Virus record (IMG/VR): IMGVR_UViG_3300005511_000058
Coordinates: 1 to 27,883 of that record
DNA from: a virus
Reading direction: 5' to 3' (one strand)
DNA: 27,883 nt
Numbering within the stretch: the first letter of the stretch is position 1; each line of letters opens with the position of its first letter. Under the pieces are notes generated by a model. The model saw only the letters and a program-made list of their open reading frames with translations. It ran no database searches and was not told where the DNA came from. The translations under genes and the position numbers were made by a program. Below are positions 14,718 through 23,550 of this stretch, piece after piece.

Positions 14718-15268
14718 CCACGCCCCCAAGTCAGGTTTTTCTCTACCATCTGCGCCACGAACTCGAGGCCGCGGTCCCCCGGATAGCGGCTCTGCTGATC
14801 CTCGTTGTTAAAGCGACGGGTTCTCGGTCGATCCCAGGAAACCATGCGGGACTCAGCCGAAAGGGTGATTGTCGCCGTATCGCCCACTTCCGTGTTCATC
14901 GTGTCCATCCGTCCAGAGAACAGACGCGTTGGCTGCACCACGAGCTGCATGTCCTCGCGGAGCGGTGCAAACCATATCTGGCAAGGCTTACCCTGGTACT
15001 GCTCCAGCAACGAGATCGCGACCATATCGCTCGGGACGCCAGTCAAAGTCAGGCTAACGCCGATGGCCTCCAGGCCCGCCTGCTCCTCGACAGGCTCGAT
15101 ACTGCCGAGTGCACCGAGCCCCATCCACGTAAATCCGTTCCAATCCATGTCATAGCCGGCGCTGCAGACACGAAGCGGACTCGAGAACCCCAACTCCACG
15201 AAGAACAGGTATGGAACATGGCCGGAAGTAACTGCCGAGACAGTCCCTCCATCCAAGGCGCGCGTCAT
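14714..15268 (-). CDS. Minor tail protein, tail-tip module (184 aa)
   Basis: The ATG at 15268 overlaps the preceding stop as ATGA. The product is strand-rich and holds YDMDWNGFTWMGLGALGSIE, VSLTLTGVPSDMV and TITLSAESRM, a pattern shared by tail-hub proteins of DUF2163 or BR0599 type in siphophages. The last part (RRFNNEDQQSRYPGDRGLEF) resembles the conserved end of these proteins. Its place between the distal tail and NlpC/P60-like genes corresponds to lambda gpL. Assignment to this module is firm; the exact family is not. Confidence 0.75.
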   Translation of the reverse strand: MTRALDGGTVSAVTSGHVPYLFFVELGFSSPLRVCSAGYDMDWNGFTWMGLGALGSIEPVEEQAGLEAIGVSLTLTGVPSDMVAISLLEQYQGKPCQIWFAPLREDMQLVVQPTRLFSGRMDTMNTEVGDTATITLSAESRMVSWDRPRTRRFNNEDQQSRYPGDRGLEFVAQMVEKNLTWGRG

Positions 15269-15858
15269 AAGAACACCTCAATCATCCCTATCGCCACAGA
15301 GTCCGAGAACCTTCCCTGGACGACCGCTATCCCGTTTTCGTCTGAGGCCAGCATCATCGTCGCCCGCGGCTTGTTCAGCGTGATCACCGAGTTTGCCGCC
15401 GGAGCCTTTCGGAACGGTGGCGATACCGGAACACTAGCCAGCCCACTCGAATCGCTGGTCACGTCCGCAGTAACCATCTTCAGTTCGCCATTTACGGCTA
15501 GAAAATCTCCCGCGCGCAGGACCACCGTTGAAGCTGGCCAAGACTTGGTCGGAAGTGATTTAAAGTCCGTCAGAGTTCCGTTGACAAGCGGGCTGTAGGG
15601 AGAGCTACCAGGCCGCCCATGCGGCCAGATTGTGAATCGACCCGCCATGCCGTTGAGGGCGGCAAGGAAGGCCTCCAGCCGACCACGATCGGGATCCTTC
15701 AGAGGCGGGAACTCCAGTGAAACCTTCCATCGCGCACCAGGCCGCTCAATGGTTTGCGACGAGCCGTTAAGCGGCGACGTGAAGCTTTCCGTATTCGACT
15801 TCAGGTTCCACGTCGCCTTCGACGGAACAATGCCGTCAGGCCAGTCGAGGACTGCCAT
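15265..15858 (-). CDS. Minor tail protein, distal-tail-like (197 aa)
   Basis: The ATG at 15858 follows CAGGAGATAAGC, a strong ribosome binding site, and overlaps nothing upstream. The product is strand-rich: WNLKSNTESFTSPLNGSSQT, ARWKVSLEFPPL and then a C-terminal half with VTADVTSDSSGLASVPVSPP. The place directly after the tape measure gene is where distal tail or gpM-like adaptor proteins are encoded. It likely closes the tube end and holds the tip. Coupling ATGA links it to the next tail-tip gene. No closer family can be named by eye. Confidence 0.75.
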   Translation of the reverse strand: MAVLDWPDGIVPSKATWNLKSNTESFTSPLNGSSQTIERPGARWKVSLEFPPLKDPDRGRLEAFLAALNGMAGRFTIWPHGRPGSSPYSPLVNGTLTDFKSLPTKSWPASTVVLRAGDFLAVNGELKMVTADVTSDSSGLASVPVSPPFRKAPAANSVITLNKPRATMMLASDENGIAVVQGRFSDSVAIGMIEVFL

Positions 15859-15860
15859 GC

Positions 15861-18602
15861 TTATCTCCTGGCTGTTTGGCTGATGTCTCCGCCACGCGCG
15901 AAGTTCTTCTTGACCTCCGCGACCGCGGCGTCCTTCGCTTGCCTCATTGCCGTCAAGATCACCGCCTGGTCGGAGCGACTGTCGATGTGGATGTTTTGAT
16001 TGATCGTCACATCCCCACCACCAGCCGCGCCGACGCTGCCAAGCGCGCCGTTCGGAACAATGCTTCCAGAGGCAGGGGGCACGAACAACTCAGGGCCGAC
16101 TTCCCCGACGATATACGGCTGACCAGCATTTACAGAGCCGCCACCGGCGCGCATTTCCACCCCGGTTACCGTGCTCATGTCCACAGGGGACGTACTGGAG
16201 ATGCCCGCCGTACCGGTGTCGGTACCGCCGGCGCCGCCCAACGCGCCGGTGGCCAGCCCTACCAGTTGTCCGAACAGCCCTGACAACGCCGCGCGAGCCT
16301 GAATGCGGATCAGGTCCGCAATCACCGCCTGGGCGAAGTCGCCGAAGTTGAACTTACCGGTGGTCGCGAAGGCGACAATGCCGTCCTCCATACGTTTGAA
16401 CGCATTGGTCGCGGCATTGCTGGCCTGAGCCATCGCATTGCGCGACGAATCAGCGTAGTTGGCCATGGCCTCGGTGGCGCCGTTCACCCAGTCCGTCTGC
16501 TTCTCGCGAAGCGTCGAGTAGTAGGTATCGTAGTCCGCCAGCGACTGCTGGAGGCCGTCGCTGATGTCCTTCTGCGCCTTTACGTAGGCCTCGGAGTTGC
16601 GCGCAGCCGCCGGCGTTGCCTTCTCCAACTGCAGCTGCAGATTCTCGTACTGGGTGTGGATCGACTTGACTGCCTCCGCCTGGCGCTGCGCCTCACCGCC
16701 GCGCCCGATGGCGTCCAGTTGCCGCTGGTACTGCTCGTTCTGAGACTTCTGGTAGTTGCTGATCTGGGCATTTACTGCTGCCGACCGCTCCTCCAGCTTG
16801 GCGATGTCCTCCTTCACTTTAAGGCGCCGATCATCGGCGACGTACTGCTGAAGCGTCGCTTTGATTTCATCTTGCCGCGCCAGCAAGCTCTTCTGGTCCG
16901 CCGTGAGGATTTTCTTTTCCTTCAGGTCGGAAATGTCCTGGAGGAACTTGGCCTGCATCCTTTCGGCGTTTGTCAGCTTGTCGCTCGACTCCAACGCGGC
17001 GCGGGTAGCAGCGTCCTGATCGCGGATTTGCTGGATGAAACGAGTTGCCGCGTCATCCTGAACGGCCTTGGCCTTCGGGGTTTTCGGATCCTTGTACTTG
17101 TCGTTGATCCCCGCCACCAGCTTGGCATAGTCTTCGTCCGAGAACTTGCCGCCACCGGCCAAGATCGCCTCGCGGTCCTTCTGCAGCTTCTCCAGCTCCT
17201 TCTGGCGGCGCTGGGCGTTCGACATCACCGTGTCGGCCATCTTGTCGACACGCTGCTGGGCGGCGATGGCAGCTTCCTGCCGCTTGGCGTTCGCCGCCTG
17301 CGTCTCAGCCGCCCGTTGCTCGATGCGCTGCTGCTCTTGAAGTAGTGCGACCTGCTGATCGATTTGCTTGACGCGGCCGGCGGCCAGAGGGTTGCTCTGG
17401 ATGTCACTACGCTCGCCCATCAGCGTGTCGATCCGGTCCTGCAGCGTCGGGCCGGTAGACAGTCCCTTCTTGGTTTCTTCCCAGAAGCGGGAGACTGCCG
17501 CGGTGGCACTGCGCCACGCCTGCTCAGCCTTGGACAGATTGGCGACAGAAGAACTGGCAACCTGGGCCGTCGTGGCGTCAATTACCGCCTTCAGGGCGGC
17601 GTGCTTGTCTCCTGACTCCTGCAGCGCCACGATGTGCTGGTAGGTCGCCACGTCCATGAAGTGCATGGACTGGTTGTGCTCTGCTGCCCACTTTGCCGGA
17701 TCTTCGGCCAGCTTTGCGTAGTCCTTGCTGACGTTTTCCAGCGACTCGCCCGTTGCCCGAGAGGTCCGAAGGATCACCGCGGCCAGCGACTCCATCTCGC
17801 TGGAGGTATAGCGTCCGCTCTTCGTGAGGTCCAGCAGCACGTCACGCGCATCGCCGAACGATGAATTGGCATCCGAAGCCACCTGGCGCGCCAGCCCCTG
17901 GAACGACGACGCGGTCTGAGCGGCATAGTTACCCGTCAGAGCCAGGGTATTGTTGAACTCCTTGGCTTCCTTGTTGCCTGCGTAGAACGCATAGCCCAGC
18001 GCTGCCGCTGCAGCGGCGGTGACCGTCAACGGATTAATCAAGCTGGACACGTACGTCCCAACCGCGCGCACTGCCGGCCCGATGCCGCCGAACATGTCCT
18101 TCAGCTGACCACCCTGTTGCGTCAGGATCAGCAGCGGGCTCTGCCCGCCGGCCAGCTGCGTCACAATGTCCGTCATCTGGGCCGGCACCATGCGCATGGC
18201 GGCGGCCGTCTGCCTGGCCGATACGCCCACGCCCTCGAGCGCGTCCTGCACCTTCTTTCCGCCGCCGGAGTTGCGCTCCACCTCTTTCAGCTTGTTGAGG
18301 TAGTCGGCGACGGCCTCGGTCACGCCCAGCTGGGCAGCCTTTTGCTCGAGCAGCTGAACACGGGTCTTGCCGGCCGACTCCGACAAGCGCGCAACCTGCT
18401 GGACGTACGCGTTGATCGCACGTGCGCTGGCGTCGGAACCGTTCTTGGCCGCCTCTGCCACTGCGTCCTGCGCTGCCTTTGTGCGGCGTGCTGCCTCTTC
18501 CTGCTTCGCAATGAAGGCATCAGCGCTGGCCCGGGCCTTGTCCAGCTCGGCCTTGTATCCGCTGGCGTCAGCTGTGACGCGAACTACGGTTTCATTTGCC
18601 AC
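15861..18602 (-). CDS. Tail tape measure protein (913 aa)
   Basis: A GTG start at 18602 follows AAGGAG at seven bases and overlaps the gp10-like gene by 11 nt. The N-terminus ([20 protein letters not shown]) and the region [20 protein letters not shown], then [14 protein letters not shown], are characteristic of prophage tail tape measures. A hydrophobic segment lies at about 184-209. Residues 210-700 are mainly coiled coil. The C-terminal part ([20 protein letters not shown]) is the lambda-type TMP_C domain, ending with [11 protein letters not shown]. At about 1.5 angstrom per residue the tail would be near 137 nm, an inference from known phages. Confidence 0.95.
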   Translation of the reverse strand: MANETVVRVTADASGYKAELDKARASADAFIAKQEEAARRTKAAQDAVAEAAKNGSDASARAINAYVQQVARLSESAGKTRVQLLEQKAAQLGVTEAVADYLNKLKEVERNSGGGKKVQDALEGVGVSARQTAAAMRMVPAQMTDIVTQLAGGQSPLLILTQQGGQLKDMFGGIGPAVRAVGTYVSSLINPLTVTAAAAAALGYAFYAGNKEAKEFNNTLALTGNYAAQTASSFQGLARQVASDANSSFGDARDVLLDLTKSGRYTSSEMESLAAVILRTSRATGESLENVSKDYAKLAEDPAKWAAEHNQSMHFMDVATYQHIVALQESGDKHAALKAVIDATTAQVASSSVANLSKAEQAWRSATAAVSRFWEETKKGLSTGPTLQDRIDTLMGERSDIQSNPLAAGRVKQIDQQVALLQEQQRIEQRAAETQAANAKRQEAAIAAQQRVDKMADTVMSNAQRRQKELEKLQKDREAILAGGGKFSDEDYAKLVAGINDKYKDPKTPKAKAVQDDAATRFIQQIRDQDAATRAALESSDKLTNAERMQAKFLQDISDLKEKKILTADQKSLLARQDEIKATLQQYVADDRRLKVKEDIAKLEERSAAVNAQISNYQKSQNEQYQRQLDAIGRGGEAQRQAEAVKSIHTQYENLQLQLEKATPAAARNSEAYVKAQKDISDGLQQSLADYDTYYSTLREKQTDWVNGATEAMANYADSSRNAMAQASNAATNAFKRMEDGIVAFATTGKFNFGDFAQAVIADLIRIQARAALSGLFGQLVGLATGALGGAGGTDTGTAGISSTSPVDMSTVTGVEMRAGGGSVNAGQPYIVGEVGPELFVPPASGSIVPNGALGSVGAAGGGDVTINQNIHIDSRSDQAVILTAMRQAKDAAVAEVKKNFARGGDISQTARR

Positions 18603-19035
18603 CGGAAAACTCCTTCGCCTTTTGCTGGATGACCTCGTCGACTGCGGCGGAGGCGGCCTTCCGCTTTGCCTCGAAGCCGGGTCGGAGGAACGGCTGCGCG
18701 GCCATCTTCGACGTGCCGTACTCGAGGAACCGGCCGTAGAACGCCTCCTTGGACCACGTCACGATGTACGATGCCAATCGGCCAGGAATGGACACTTCCT
18801 CGTCGTACGCGATGATGATGTGCTCGCGCAGGAACCCGAACGGACGCTTGCTCTGCTTGCCCTCATAGATGCCCTTGTCGACCGGCGCGCGCAGCTTCAC
18901 TTCGGCATGGATCTCGCGCGCGCCGGCGACGGCGGCCTGGCGGAGCACCGACTCACTGGCGATCTCATCCAGGTCGTTGAGCGCTGCCTTCAGCGCGTCC
19001 TCGTTCTCGACTGTGACGGATCTCGGCTTCGCCAT
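18592..19035 (-). CDS. HK97 gp10-like tail completion / neck protein (147 aa)
   Basis: The ATG at 19035 shares a base with the GT stop (TAATG) and follows AGAGGC. The motifs [38 protein letters not shown] and [11 protein letters not shown] are the classic core of HK97 gp10 family proteins, which join the head-tail interface. In HK97-like genomes this gene usually lies with the head-tail connectors before the tail tube. Here it sits between the tail chaperones and the tape measure gene. Size is normal and nothing suggests a pseudogene. Confidence 0.85.
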   Translation of the reverse strand: MAKPRSVTVENEDALKAALNDLDEIASESVLRQAAVAGAREIHAEVKLRAPVDKGIYEGKQSKRPFGFLREHIIIAYDEEVSIPGRLASYIVTWSKEAFYGRFLEYGTSKMAAQPFLRPGFEAKRKAASAAVDEVIQQKAKEFSGGK

Positions 19036-19729
19036 TACTGCCTCTTTGGGAACATCATCTGATCGATCAGGTTCGACTGGGCTTCCGCGTCGTCCAGCAA
19101 GATGGGCTCCGCTGCGCGTCCTGCGCGGGAATGCTCATTCCACGGAATGAAGTCCAGATCGCCGAACGGATTCGCCTGCCTCTTCCTGTCTCGATGCACG
19201 TTGCCGATCATCGACGTCACCACCCCGGCCCGGAGGTCGTCGTAGTGGCTGCCCCACGGCTCAAGCTTGTGGAAGGCCATCCACTCGTTGAACTCGGCGC
19301 CAGAGATGCACGCCTGCGCCTCGGCTACTGACTTTCCAAGGGCGAGGGCGAGACGGAACCAGAATCGCCGCTCGGGGCGGCGCCGGAGTTTTTTTCCGCT
19401 TCCTCGGTCGCGTTGGCGCCGATGCCGTTGAGCTTGAGGGACACCGCCAGGACGCGCTCCATAGCTGCCAGGCTTTTTGCCCGGAGCGCCTCGATGTCGG
19501 CATCTTCGAAGAGCGCCGCTCCGTCCTCGCCCACCACAGTCGCCACCAGTACGCTGGCGGAAAATTGGCTGTATGGCACCTTGCCCTCGCCCTGCCGTGC
19601 GAAAAACTCGTCGCGGGCCTTGCCCGACATCATGGCAACACGAACGGTACCGCCCCACTCGGGGACCTCGACGTCTTTCGTTTCGAGGTCCACCGCGGCC
19701 AGAATTGCTGCTTTCGTGAGCATGCCCAT
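19035..19729 (-). CDS. Tail assembly chaperone GT fusion made by -1 frameshift (231 aa)
   Basis: Translation starts with the G frame at 19729 and shifts -1 at A AAA AAC (19394-19388). It continues from LRRRPERRFWFRLALALGKS to the stop at 19035, giving about 114 + 117 residues. The T part (FNEWMAFHKLEPWGSHYDDL, then GNVHRDRKRQANPFGDLDFI) matches phage tail assembly protein T. In lambda-like phages G and GT act in a fixed ratio to load the tape measure and tube subunits. There is no good start for T alone, which supports frameshifting. The T frame is otherwise open without an independent ribosome binding site. Confidence 0.88.
19325..19729 (-). CDS. Tail assembly chaperone G (unshifted product, 134 aa)
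   Basis: The zero-frame product begins MGMLTKAAILAAVDLETKDV and carries GTVRVAMMSGKARDEFFARQ, typical of gpG-like tail chaperones. It ends shortly after the slippery site with a Ser/Pro/Gly-rich tail (SGDSGSVSPSPLESQ). The Shine-Dalgarno is weak (GGA at 10 bases); a second ATG at 19723 is possible. It follows the tail tube gene by one base. Most ribosomes are expected to make this short form, with a minority making GT. Confidence 0.88.
   Translation of the reverse strand: MGMLTKAAILAAVDLETKDVEVPEWGGTVRVAMMSGKARDEFFARQGEGKVPYSQFSASVLVATVVGEDGAALFEDADIEALRAKSLAAMERVLAVSLKLNGIGANATEEAEKNSGAAPSGDSGSVSPSPLESQ
19388..19394 (-). other. Programmed -1 frameshift site A AAA AAC
   Basis: In the G frame the codons read GAA AAA AAC, so the heptamer fits the X XXY YYZ rule. 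The T frame is exactly the -1 frame and stays open across the site. This is the recoding site of the G/GT chaperone pair. Confidence 0.88.
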
Positions 19730-19730
19730 G

Positions 19731-20372
19731 TTATGCGTCCACCACGTCGCCGGTAATGCGCAGCGTCACACCGGAGGTCTTCAGCACCTGGTCAACGCCG
19801 CCTTCCAGCGGGCTGTTCTTGCAGTAGGCATTGAAGGTCTTGGTCTTGCCATTCGGCATGGTCAGCTTGTAGGCCTTCTGCGTCCCCGCGCGCTTGGACG
19901 CATCGACGGCTTGCTGGCCGGCGTCGTTCATGTCACGGTTCACATCGAAGCTGAAGGTACCCCAGTCCTGCAGCCCGAGCATGAATTCCTTGGCCGTCGA
20001 GTCCAGGTCGGTGACGTCCAGTTCGCTGGCCTGACCGTCGAAGCCCTTGAAGGACACCAGGTTCTCGACCTTGGTCCAACCCAGGGGGGTGAACGTGCCG
20101 GCCGCGGTGATCGTTTTGCCCGTCGTATCGATGTCCACGGCGATCGTGTTCGCCGACTTGTACTTGACCACGGCGGTCTGACCGTTCAGCAGCGCGGCGT
20201 CCGCGCCAGTCAGACCGGCCAGCGTCACAACGTCGCCGTTGCTCAGGCCGTGTGCGGCGGACGTAAGAACGGTGGGAAATCCAACCGCCACAGCGGTAAT
20301 CGTCTTGCCCGACCCAGCAGTGCTGGAGATTTCGAGTTTCGACCCCTGCGCGGAAATTGCGGTAGATGGCAT
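19731..20372 (-). CDS. Major tail tube protein (213 aa)
   Basis: The ATG at 20372 follows GAGGTCAAA, and a terminator lies just upstream, so the longer frame is not the gene. The start MPSTAISAQGSKLEISS and the second half (LVSFKGFDGQASELDVTDLD, then STAKEFMLGLQDWGTFSFDV) are those of siphophage major tail proteins that stack into the tube. Residues about 28-84 look like an inserted small domain (TSAAHGLSNGDVVTLAGL), often seen as an exposed decoration. It precedes the G/GT chaperones and tape measure, the standard order. Confidence 0.92.
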   Translation of the reverse strand: MPSTAISAQGSKLEISSTAGSGKTITAVAVGFPTVLTSAAHGLSNGDVVTLAGLTGADAALLNGQTAVVKYKSANTIAVDIDTTGKTITAAGTFTPLGWTKVENLVSFKGFDGQASELDVTDLDSTAKEFMLGLQDWGTFSFDVNRDMNDAGQQAVDASKRAGTQKAYKLTMPNGKTKTFNAYCKNSPLEGGVDQVLKTSGVTLRITGDVVDA

Positions 20373-20389
20373 TTTGACCTCGTCAAATG

Positions 20390-20411
20390 AAAAAGCCCGC
20401 GCAGAGCGGGC
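20390..20411 (-). terminator. Intrinsic terminator before the tail tube gene
   Basis: On the minus strand GCCCGC pairs with GCGGGC around TCTGC and is followed by five T. It lies between the DUF3168-like and tail tube genes, overlapping the tube gene leader. Confidence 0.8.
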
Positions 20412-20431
20412 AGGGAAAAGCCGTTTTAGAG

Positions 20432-20779
20432 TTACGGCTTGAACCAAAGGCTAAAGTCGAGCCTGGATCCGTAAAGCTTGGTGTCCGGTTCGTAGGTACT
20501 TACCGGCGCTCCGATTGGGAGTCCACCGACCGCCACCAGCGCGCTTCGCGCGCTACGCAAAGCGGCTATTGCGCCCGCGCGGGTCACCGCCCACGCGTTG
20601 ATCTGCATCCGGGCGTTCTCAAGGTCAGCAGGGCCCGACATGTCGTTGACGTCCTGACCTCCGACCGCCTGGTAGGTGAGATATGGACCCGCCGTGCCTG
20701 TAGGTGCGACATCCGGGAAGAACTTGATCCCGGTTCCGCCCAAGGCCGTCGCGACAGTTGATTCTGCGGATTCAGCCAT
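20432..20779 (-). CDS. Tail completion protein, DUF3168-like (115 aa)
   Basis: The ATG at 20779 overlaps the head closure gene by 8 nt; the longer frame reads into its neighbour. The product (MAESAESTVATALGGTGIKF, YLTYQAVGGQDVNDMSGPAD and NARMQINAWAVTRAGAIAAL, ending YGSRLDFSLWF) matches the DUF3168 or gp17-like family that forms the tail terminator or neck. It comes directly before the tail tube, as usual. Confidence 0.8.
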   Translation of the reverse strand: MAESAESTVATALGGTGIKFFPDVAPTGTAGPYLTYQAVGGQDVNDMSGPADLENARMQINAWAVTRAGAIAALRSARSALVAVGGLPIGAPVSTYEPDTKLYGSRLDFSLWFKP

Positions 20780-21098
20780 CCGATGCTCCAATCTCGCACG
20801 CCAAGTCCAGCCGGTCACGGTCCTCTTCATCCGGCAGAACCGCCTGAATGTCATAGACGGCGGCACCGTACACGACCCGCATCGACGCGTCGATGTCAGC
20901 CCGGTATCGAATCCGCATGCTGGCCTTCACCACAGACTTCGGCTGGTCGGCCTTCAGCGTCTCAAGGCCATTCAGGTGCCGAATGTCCGCCCAGACCTCT
21001 GCAACAAGCGACCACCCAGGGGTCGGCTGACCCAAGGCATCCGGCACAGCGCCAGGCCGCTCGATCCTGATGCGCCGATTGAGTTTTCCAGCCTTCAT
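20772..21098 (-). CDS. Head closure / head-tail joining protein (108 aa)
   Basis: The ATG at 21098 follows TGGGGCTGACC and lies two bases after the gp8-like gene, so this start is preferred to an upstream one that would overlap. The motifs KLNRRIRIERPGAVPDALGQ, VAEVWADIRHLNG and YDIQAVLPDEEDRDRLDLAC are those of the phage head-tail joining family (SPP1 gp16-like). It would seal the portal after packaging and carry the tail. It is followed by the DUF3168-like gene with overlap. Confidence 0.88.
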   Translation of the reverse strand: MKAGKLNRRIRIERPGAVPDALGQPTPGWSLVAEVWADIRHLNGLETLKADQPKSVVKASMRIRYRADIDASMRVVYGAAVYDIQAVLPDEEDRDRLDLACEIGASDG

Positions 21099-21100
21099 GG

Positions 21101-21637
21101 TCAGCCCCAGATCTTGTAGGGGTCGAGCAACCGGTCGTTGAAGTTCTCCGGCAGCCCTTCGCGGTTTTCGTACATCTCGCCGATCGCCAGCAGCATCCAC
21201 TGTTTGATCGGTCGGGGAATGTCAGCCGCACTCTGGTAACCAGCCGTGTAGACGACGGTCACGGCCGCCATCTTTGCTGCGGTGGAAGGCCAGCTCGACG
21301 CCGGCCGGATGCGTGCCGGCTCACTGGCAAAATCAACGTCGTACGCCGCCGGGTCCAGCGTCTGCGATGCCGACAACGAGTCCAGATAGCTGATACTGCC
21401 CACGCTGACCACCGGTGGGTTCTCGAGGCAGCGCAACTCCGAGAAGCTGTCCAGCGTAAGAGTCCAGCCGCTTGTCAGCAGCGTGCGACGCAGACGCTTC
21501 TCGCAGGTCTCCCGAGCGGCAGTGATGAGCTCGTCGATCAGCTCATCCTCGTCGTCATGGTCGACGCGGAGATGCAGCTTGGCCTCTGCGAGCAGAACCG
21601 GCTCAGCGGTCGGTTGTGTTGTGCGTCGCAGAGCCAT
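21101..21637 (-). CDS. Head-tail adaptor, phiE125 gp8-like (178 aa)
   Basis: The product starts MALRRTTQPTAEPVLLAEAK, then LHLRVDHDDEDELIDELITA and ARETCEKRLRRTLL, the helical N-terminus of connector proteins of the gp6/phiE125 gp8 type. The second half (WTLTLDSF, VVSVGSISYLDS, AVTVVYTAGYQS) is strand-rich and ends with a helix with PIKQWMLLAIGEMYENRE. It would bind the portal from outside. It follows the Ala/Glu/Lys-rich gene by three bases. Confidence 0.88.
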   Translation of the reverse strand: MALRRTTQPTAEPVLLAEAKLHLRVDHDDEDELIDELITAARETCEKRLRRTLLTSGWTLTLDSFSELRCLENPPVVSVGSISYLDSLSASQTLDPAAYDVDFASEPARIRPASSWPSTAAKMAAVTVVYTAGYQSAADIPRPIKQWMLLAIGEMYENREGLPENFNDRLLDPYKIWG

Positions 21638-21640
21638 GGC

Positions 21641-22093
21641 TTACTTGTTCTCCGGTGCGGCCTTGCGCGCCTTGTTATCGGCAGGCTTGTTGGCCTTTTC
21701 TTCAGCGTCCTTGGCGGCGGCTTCTGCCTCAGCCTTTGCTTTCTCAGCGGCTTCTGCATCGGCCTTGGCCTTTTCAGCAGCTTCGGCTTCCACCCTCGCC
21801 TTTTCGGCAGCTTCCGCCTCTGCTGCTGCCTTAGCCCGTGCCTCCGCTTCGGCGGCTTCGCGGGCTGCGGCTTCCGCCTTTGCCTTCGCCTCGGCATCAG
21901 CAGCCGCACGAGCGGCGACGGCAGCCTCCTCCCGCGCACGGTCAGCCGCGTCGCCATCCTCGGCCCAACCCTCGCGCCGGGATACATCGATCAGATCCTG
22001 GTCATCCGTATGGATTTCCTGACCCTTCTCGAATTCCTCGACGATGCAGCCGCGGTGGGCCCACTTGAAGTCCTGCAATGCAATGAGTTTCAT
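21641..22093 (-). CDS. Ala/Glu/Lys-rich coiled-coil protein of the head region (150 aa)
   Basis: The ATG at 22093 follows GGAGAACTTC. Residues 1-45 (MKLIALQDFKWAHRGCIVEE, then FEKGQEIHTDDQDLIDVSR) form a small folded domain, of the kind seen at the start of short proteins between capsid and connector genes. Residues about 50-145 are a long Ala/Glu/Lys helix with repeats such as AEAAEKAKA, similar in composition to TolA domain II or a stable single helix. It has no signal or membrane segment. The place between capsid and connector points to a virion or head-assembly role, which is unproven. Confidence 0.7.
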   Translation of the reverse strand: MKLIALQDFKWAHRGCIVEEFEKGQEIHTDDQDLIDVSRREGWAEDGDAADRAREEAAVAARAAADAEAKAKAEAAAREAAEAEARAKAAAEAEAAEKARVEAEAAEKAKADAEAAEKAKAEAEAAAKDAEEKANKPADNKARKAAPENK

Positions 22094-22108
22094 GAAGTTC
22101 TCCGTGCG

Positions 22109-22132
22109 CGGCGGCCTACTACAAGGCCGCCG
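22109..22132 (-). other. Stem-loop after the capsid gene (no T tract)
   Basis: CGGCGGCCT (22109-22117) and AGGCCGCCG (22124-22132) form a perfect 9-bp stem with a 6-nt loop, between the capsid stop and the next ribosome binding site. Without a T run it is unlikely to terminate. It could protect the capsid message 3' end. Confidence 0.5.
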
Positions 22133-22161
22133 TGCGGTTCAGGTCATTCGATCGGGGTCGA

Positions 22162-23550
22162 TCAGGAGGCTGCGACCTTCAGCAGCTTGATGGCCTGGGT
22201 GTTGCGGAGCTTGCCGCCCACGCGCTTGCGCACGTAGAACTTCACGAAGCCAGGCGTGGTGATCTCATCGCGGGTGATACGCATGCCCACGCGGTCAACG
22301 ATCAGATAGCCCTCCTTGAAGTCACCGAACGCGACGGGGAATGCGTTGGCCGCCACAGCCGGCATGTCTTCGGCCTCGGTCACGCCGTAGCCCATGAACA
22401 TCGACGGTTGGCCGGCTGCCACAGACGGCTGCCACAGATACTGACCGGTCGAGTCCTTGTACTTGCGCATCGCGGCCAGCACCAGCTTGCTCGTCAGCCA
22501 GTTTGCGTTGTTGCGGTAGCGCGCGCGCAGCGAGTACACCAGGTCGTAGAACACGTCGGCCGAAGTGGGCAGTGCTGCGGCCTGGGCCGATGCCACGTAC
22601 TGGAGGGTGCCAAAGGCGCGCGTGGAATCGGCGGTCGCCACCGGAGCCGGGCCCGCCAGGATGCCGGTGGGCTTCTTGGTGCCGTTGCCGTTGATAAACG
22701 CCGCCCCCTCACCCTGGCCAATTGCCTCGGACGCCGTCTGGATCAGCCAACTCTCGACATCAAAGAACAGGTCGTCCAGCGACTCTTCCGACGCCTGCGG
22801 CTTGGCCGATGCCATGCCGAAGGTCGGCGCGACTTCCGCCAGATCCGACGTATTCGTCTGGTTGCGGGTGTCGCCTTCGCCCAGCCATTCAAATGCGGCG
22901 CCCCCGATGTCAATCAGTTCCTTGTAGTCGGGGCTGCCCACCGTACGGACAGTCGCCAGCTGGCGGATCGGCGAAATATCCACCGTCAGGCGTGCGATCT
23001 GGCGTTCGATGATCTCCGGGAGCGCGAAGCCACCGGCCGAACCGGTCGAGGTGATCACCTGGGCGGCGCGCCGCTCCAGTTGATTGCCGTTGGACTTTGC
23101 GGTGATCGCGCCAATCGTCTCCTTCAGCCGCGCCTCACGATCGATGTCGTTCGACTTGCGGATCCAGTTGGCAAGTGCTTCGCGATACTCAGCGACCTCG
23201 GGTGTCTCGTCGTCCTGACGTCCACCGCTCGGCAGCGCGCCCGGGCGGGCCAACTTTGCCTCCAGCCTCTCCAGCCGGCCCTTTTGATCGGACAGGCCAT
23301 TCATGTGCTCGTCCATCTTGGCGAGCTTGGCGTCCAGCGCATCCGTGGACTGGCCCTTCTTGATGGCCTCGATACGCTGGTCGTTGGTCTTCTTGTACTC
23401 ATCGAAGGCCTTACCGATCGCATCGATTGCATCGGCTACCGACTTGATGGTCGGATCGTCGCGCAGCTGGAGCGTGGCAATCATGCCGATGGCGGTCAGG
23501 GCCAGCATCTTGGCGCGGAACGCGCCGAAATCGCGGTGCATTTGGTTCAT
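22162..23550 (-). CDS. Major capsid protein, HK97 fold (462 aa)
   Basis: An N-terminal helical delta-like region (about residues 35-102, with AIDAIGKAFDEYKKTNDQRI and LERLEAKLARPG) serves as internal scaffold and should be removed by the protease encoded next to it, roughly near residue 105-115. The capsid fold follows: ITSTGSAGGFALPEIIERQI, ISPIRQLATVRTV, EWLGEGDTRNQTN, FINGNGTKKPTGIL, WLTSKLVLAAMRKY and LIVDRVGMRITRDE, all classic for Phage_capsid proteins. The ATG follows AGGTACACC. Whether it makes HK97-type Lys-Asn crosslinks cannot be told by eye. Confidence 0.96.
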   Translation of the reverse strand: MNQMHRDFGAFRAKMLALTAIGMIATLQLRDDPTIKSVADAIDAIGKAFDEYKKTNDQRIEAIKKGQSTDALDAKLAKMDEHMNGLSDQKGRLERLEAKLARPGALPSGGRQDDETPEVAEYREALANWIRKSNDIDREARLKETIGAITAKSNGNQLERRAAQVITSTGSAGGFALPEIIERQIARLTVDISPIRQLATVRTVGSPDYKELIDIGGAAFEWLGEGDTRNQTNTSDLAEVAPTFGMASAKPQASEESLDDLFFDVESWLIQTASEAIGQGEGAAFINGNGTKKPTGILAGPAPVATADSTRAFGTLQYVASAQAAALPTSADVFYDLVYSLRARYRNNANWLTSKLVLAAMRKYKDSTGQYLWQPSVAAGQPSMFMGYGVTEAEDMPAVAANAFPVAFGDFKEGYLIVDRVGMRITRDEITTPGFVKFYVRKRVGGKLRNTQAIKLLKVAAS

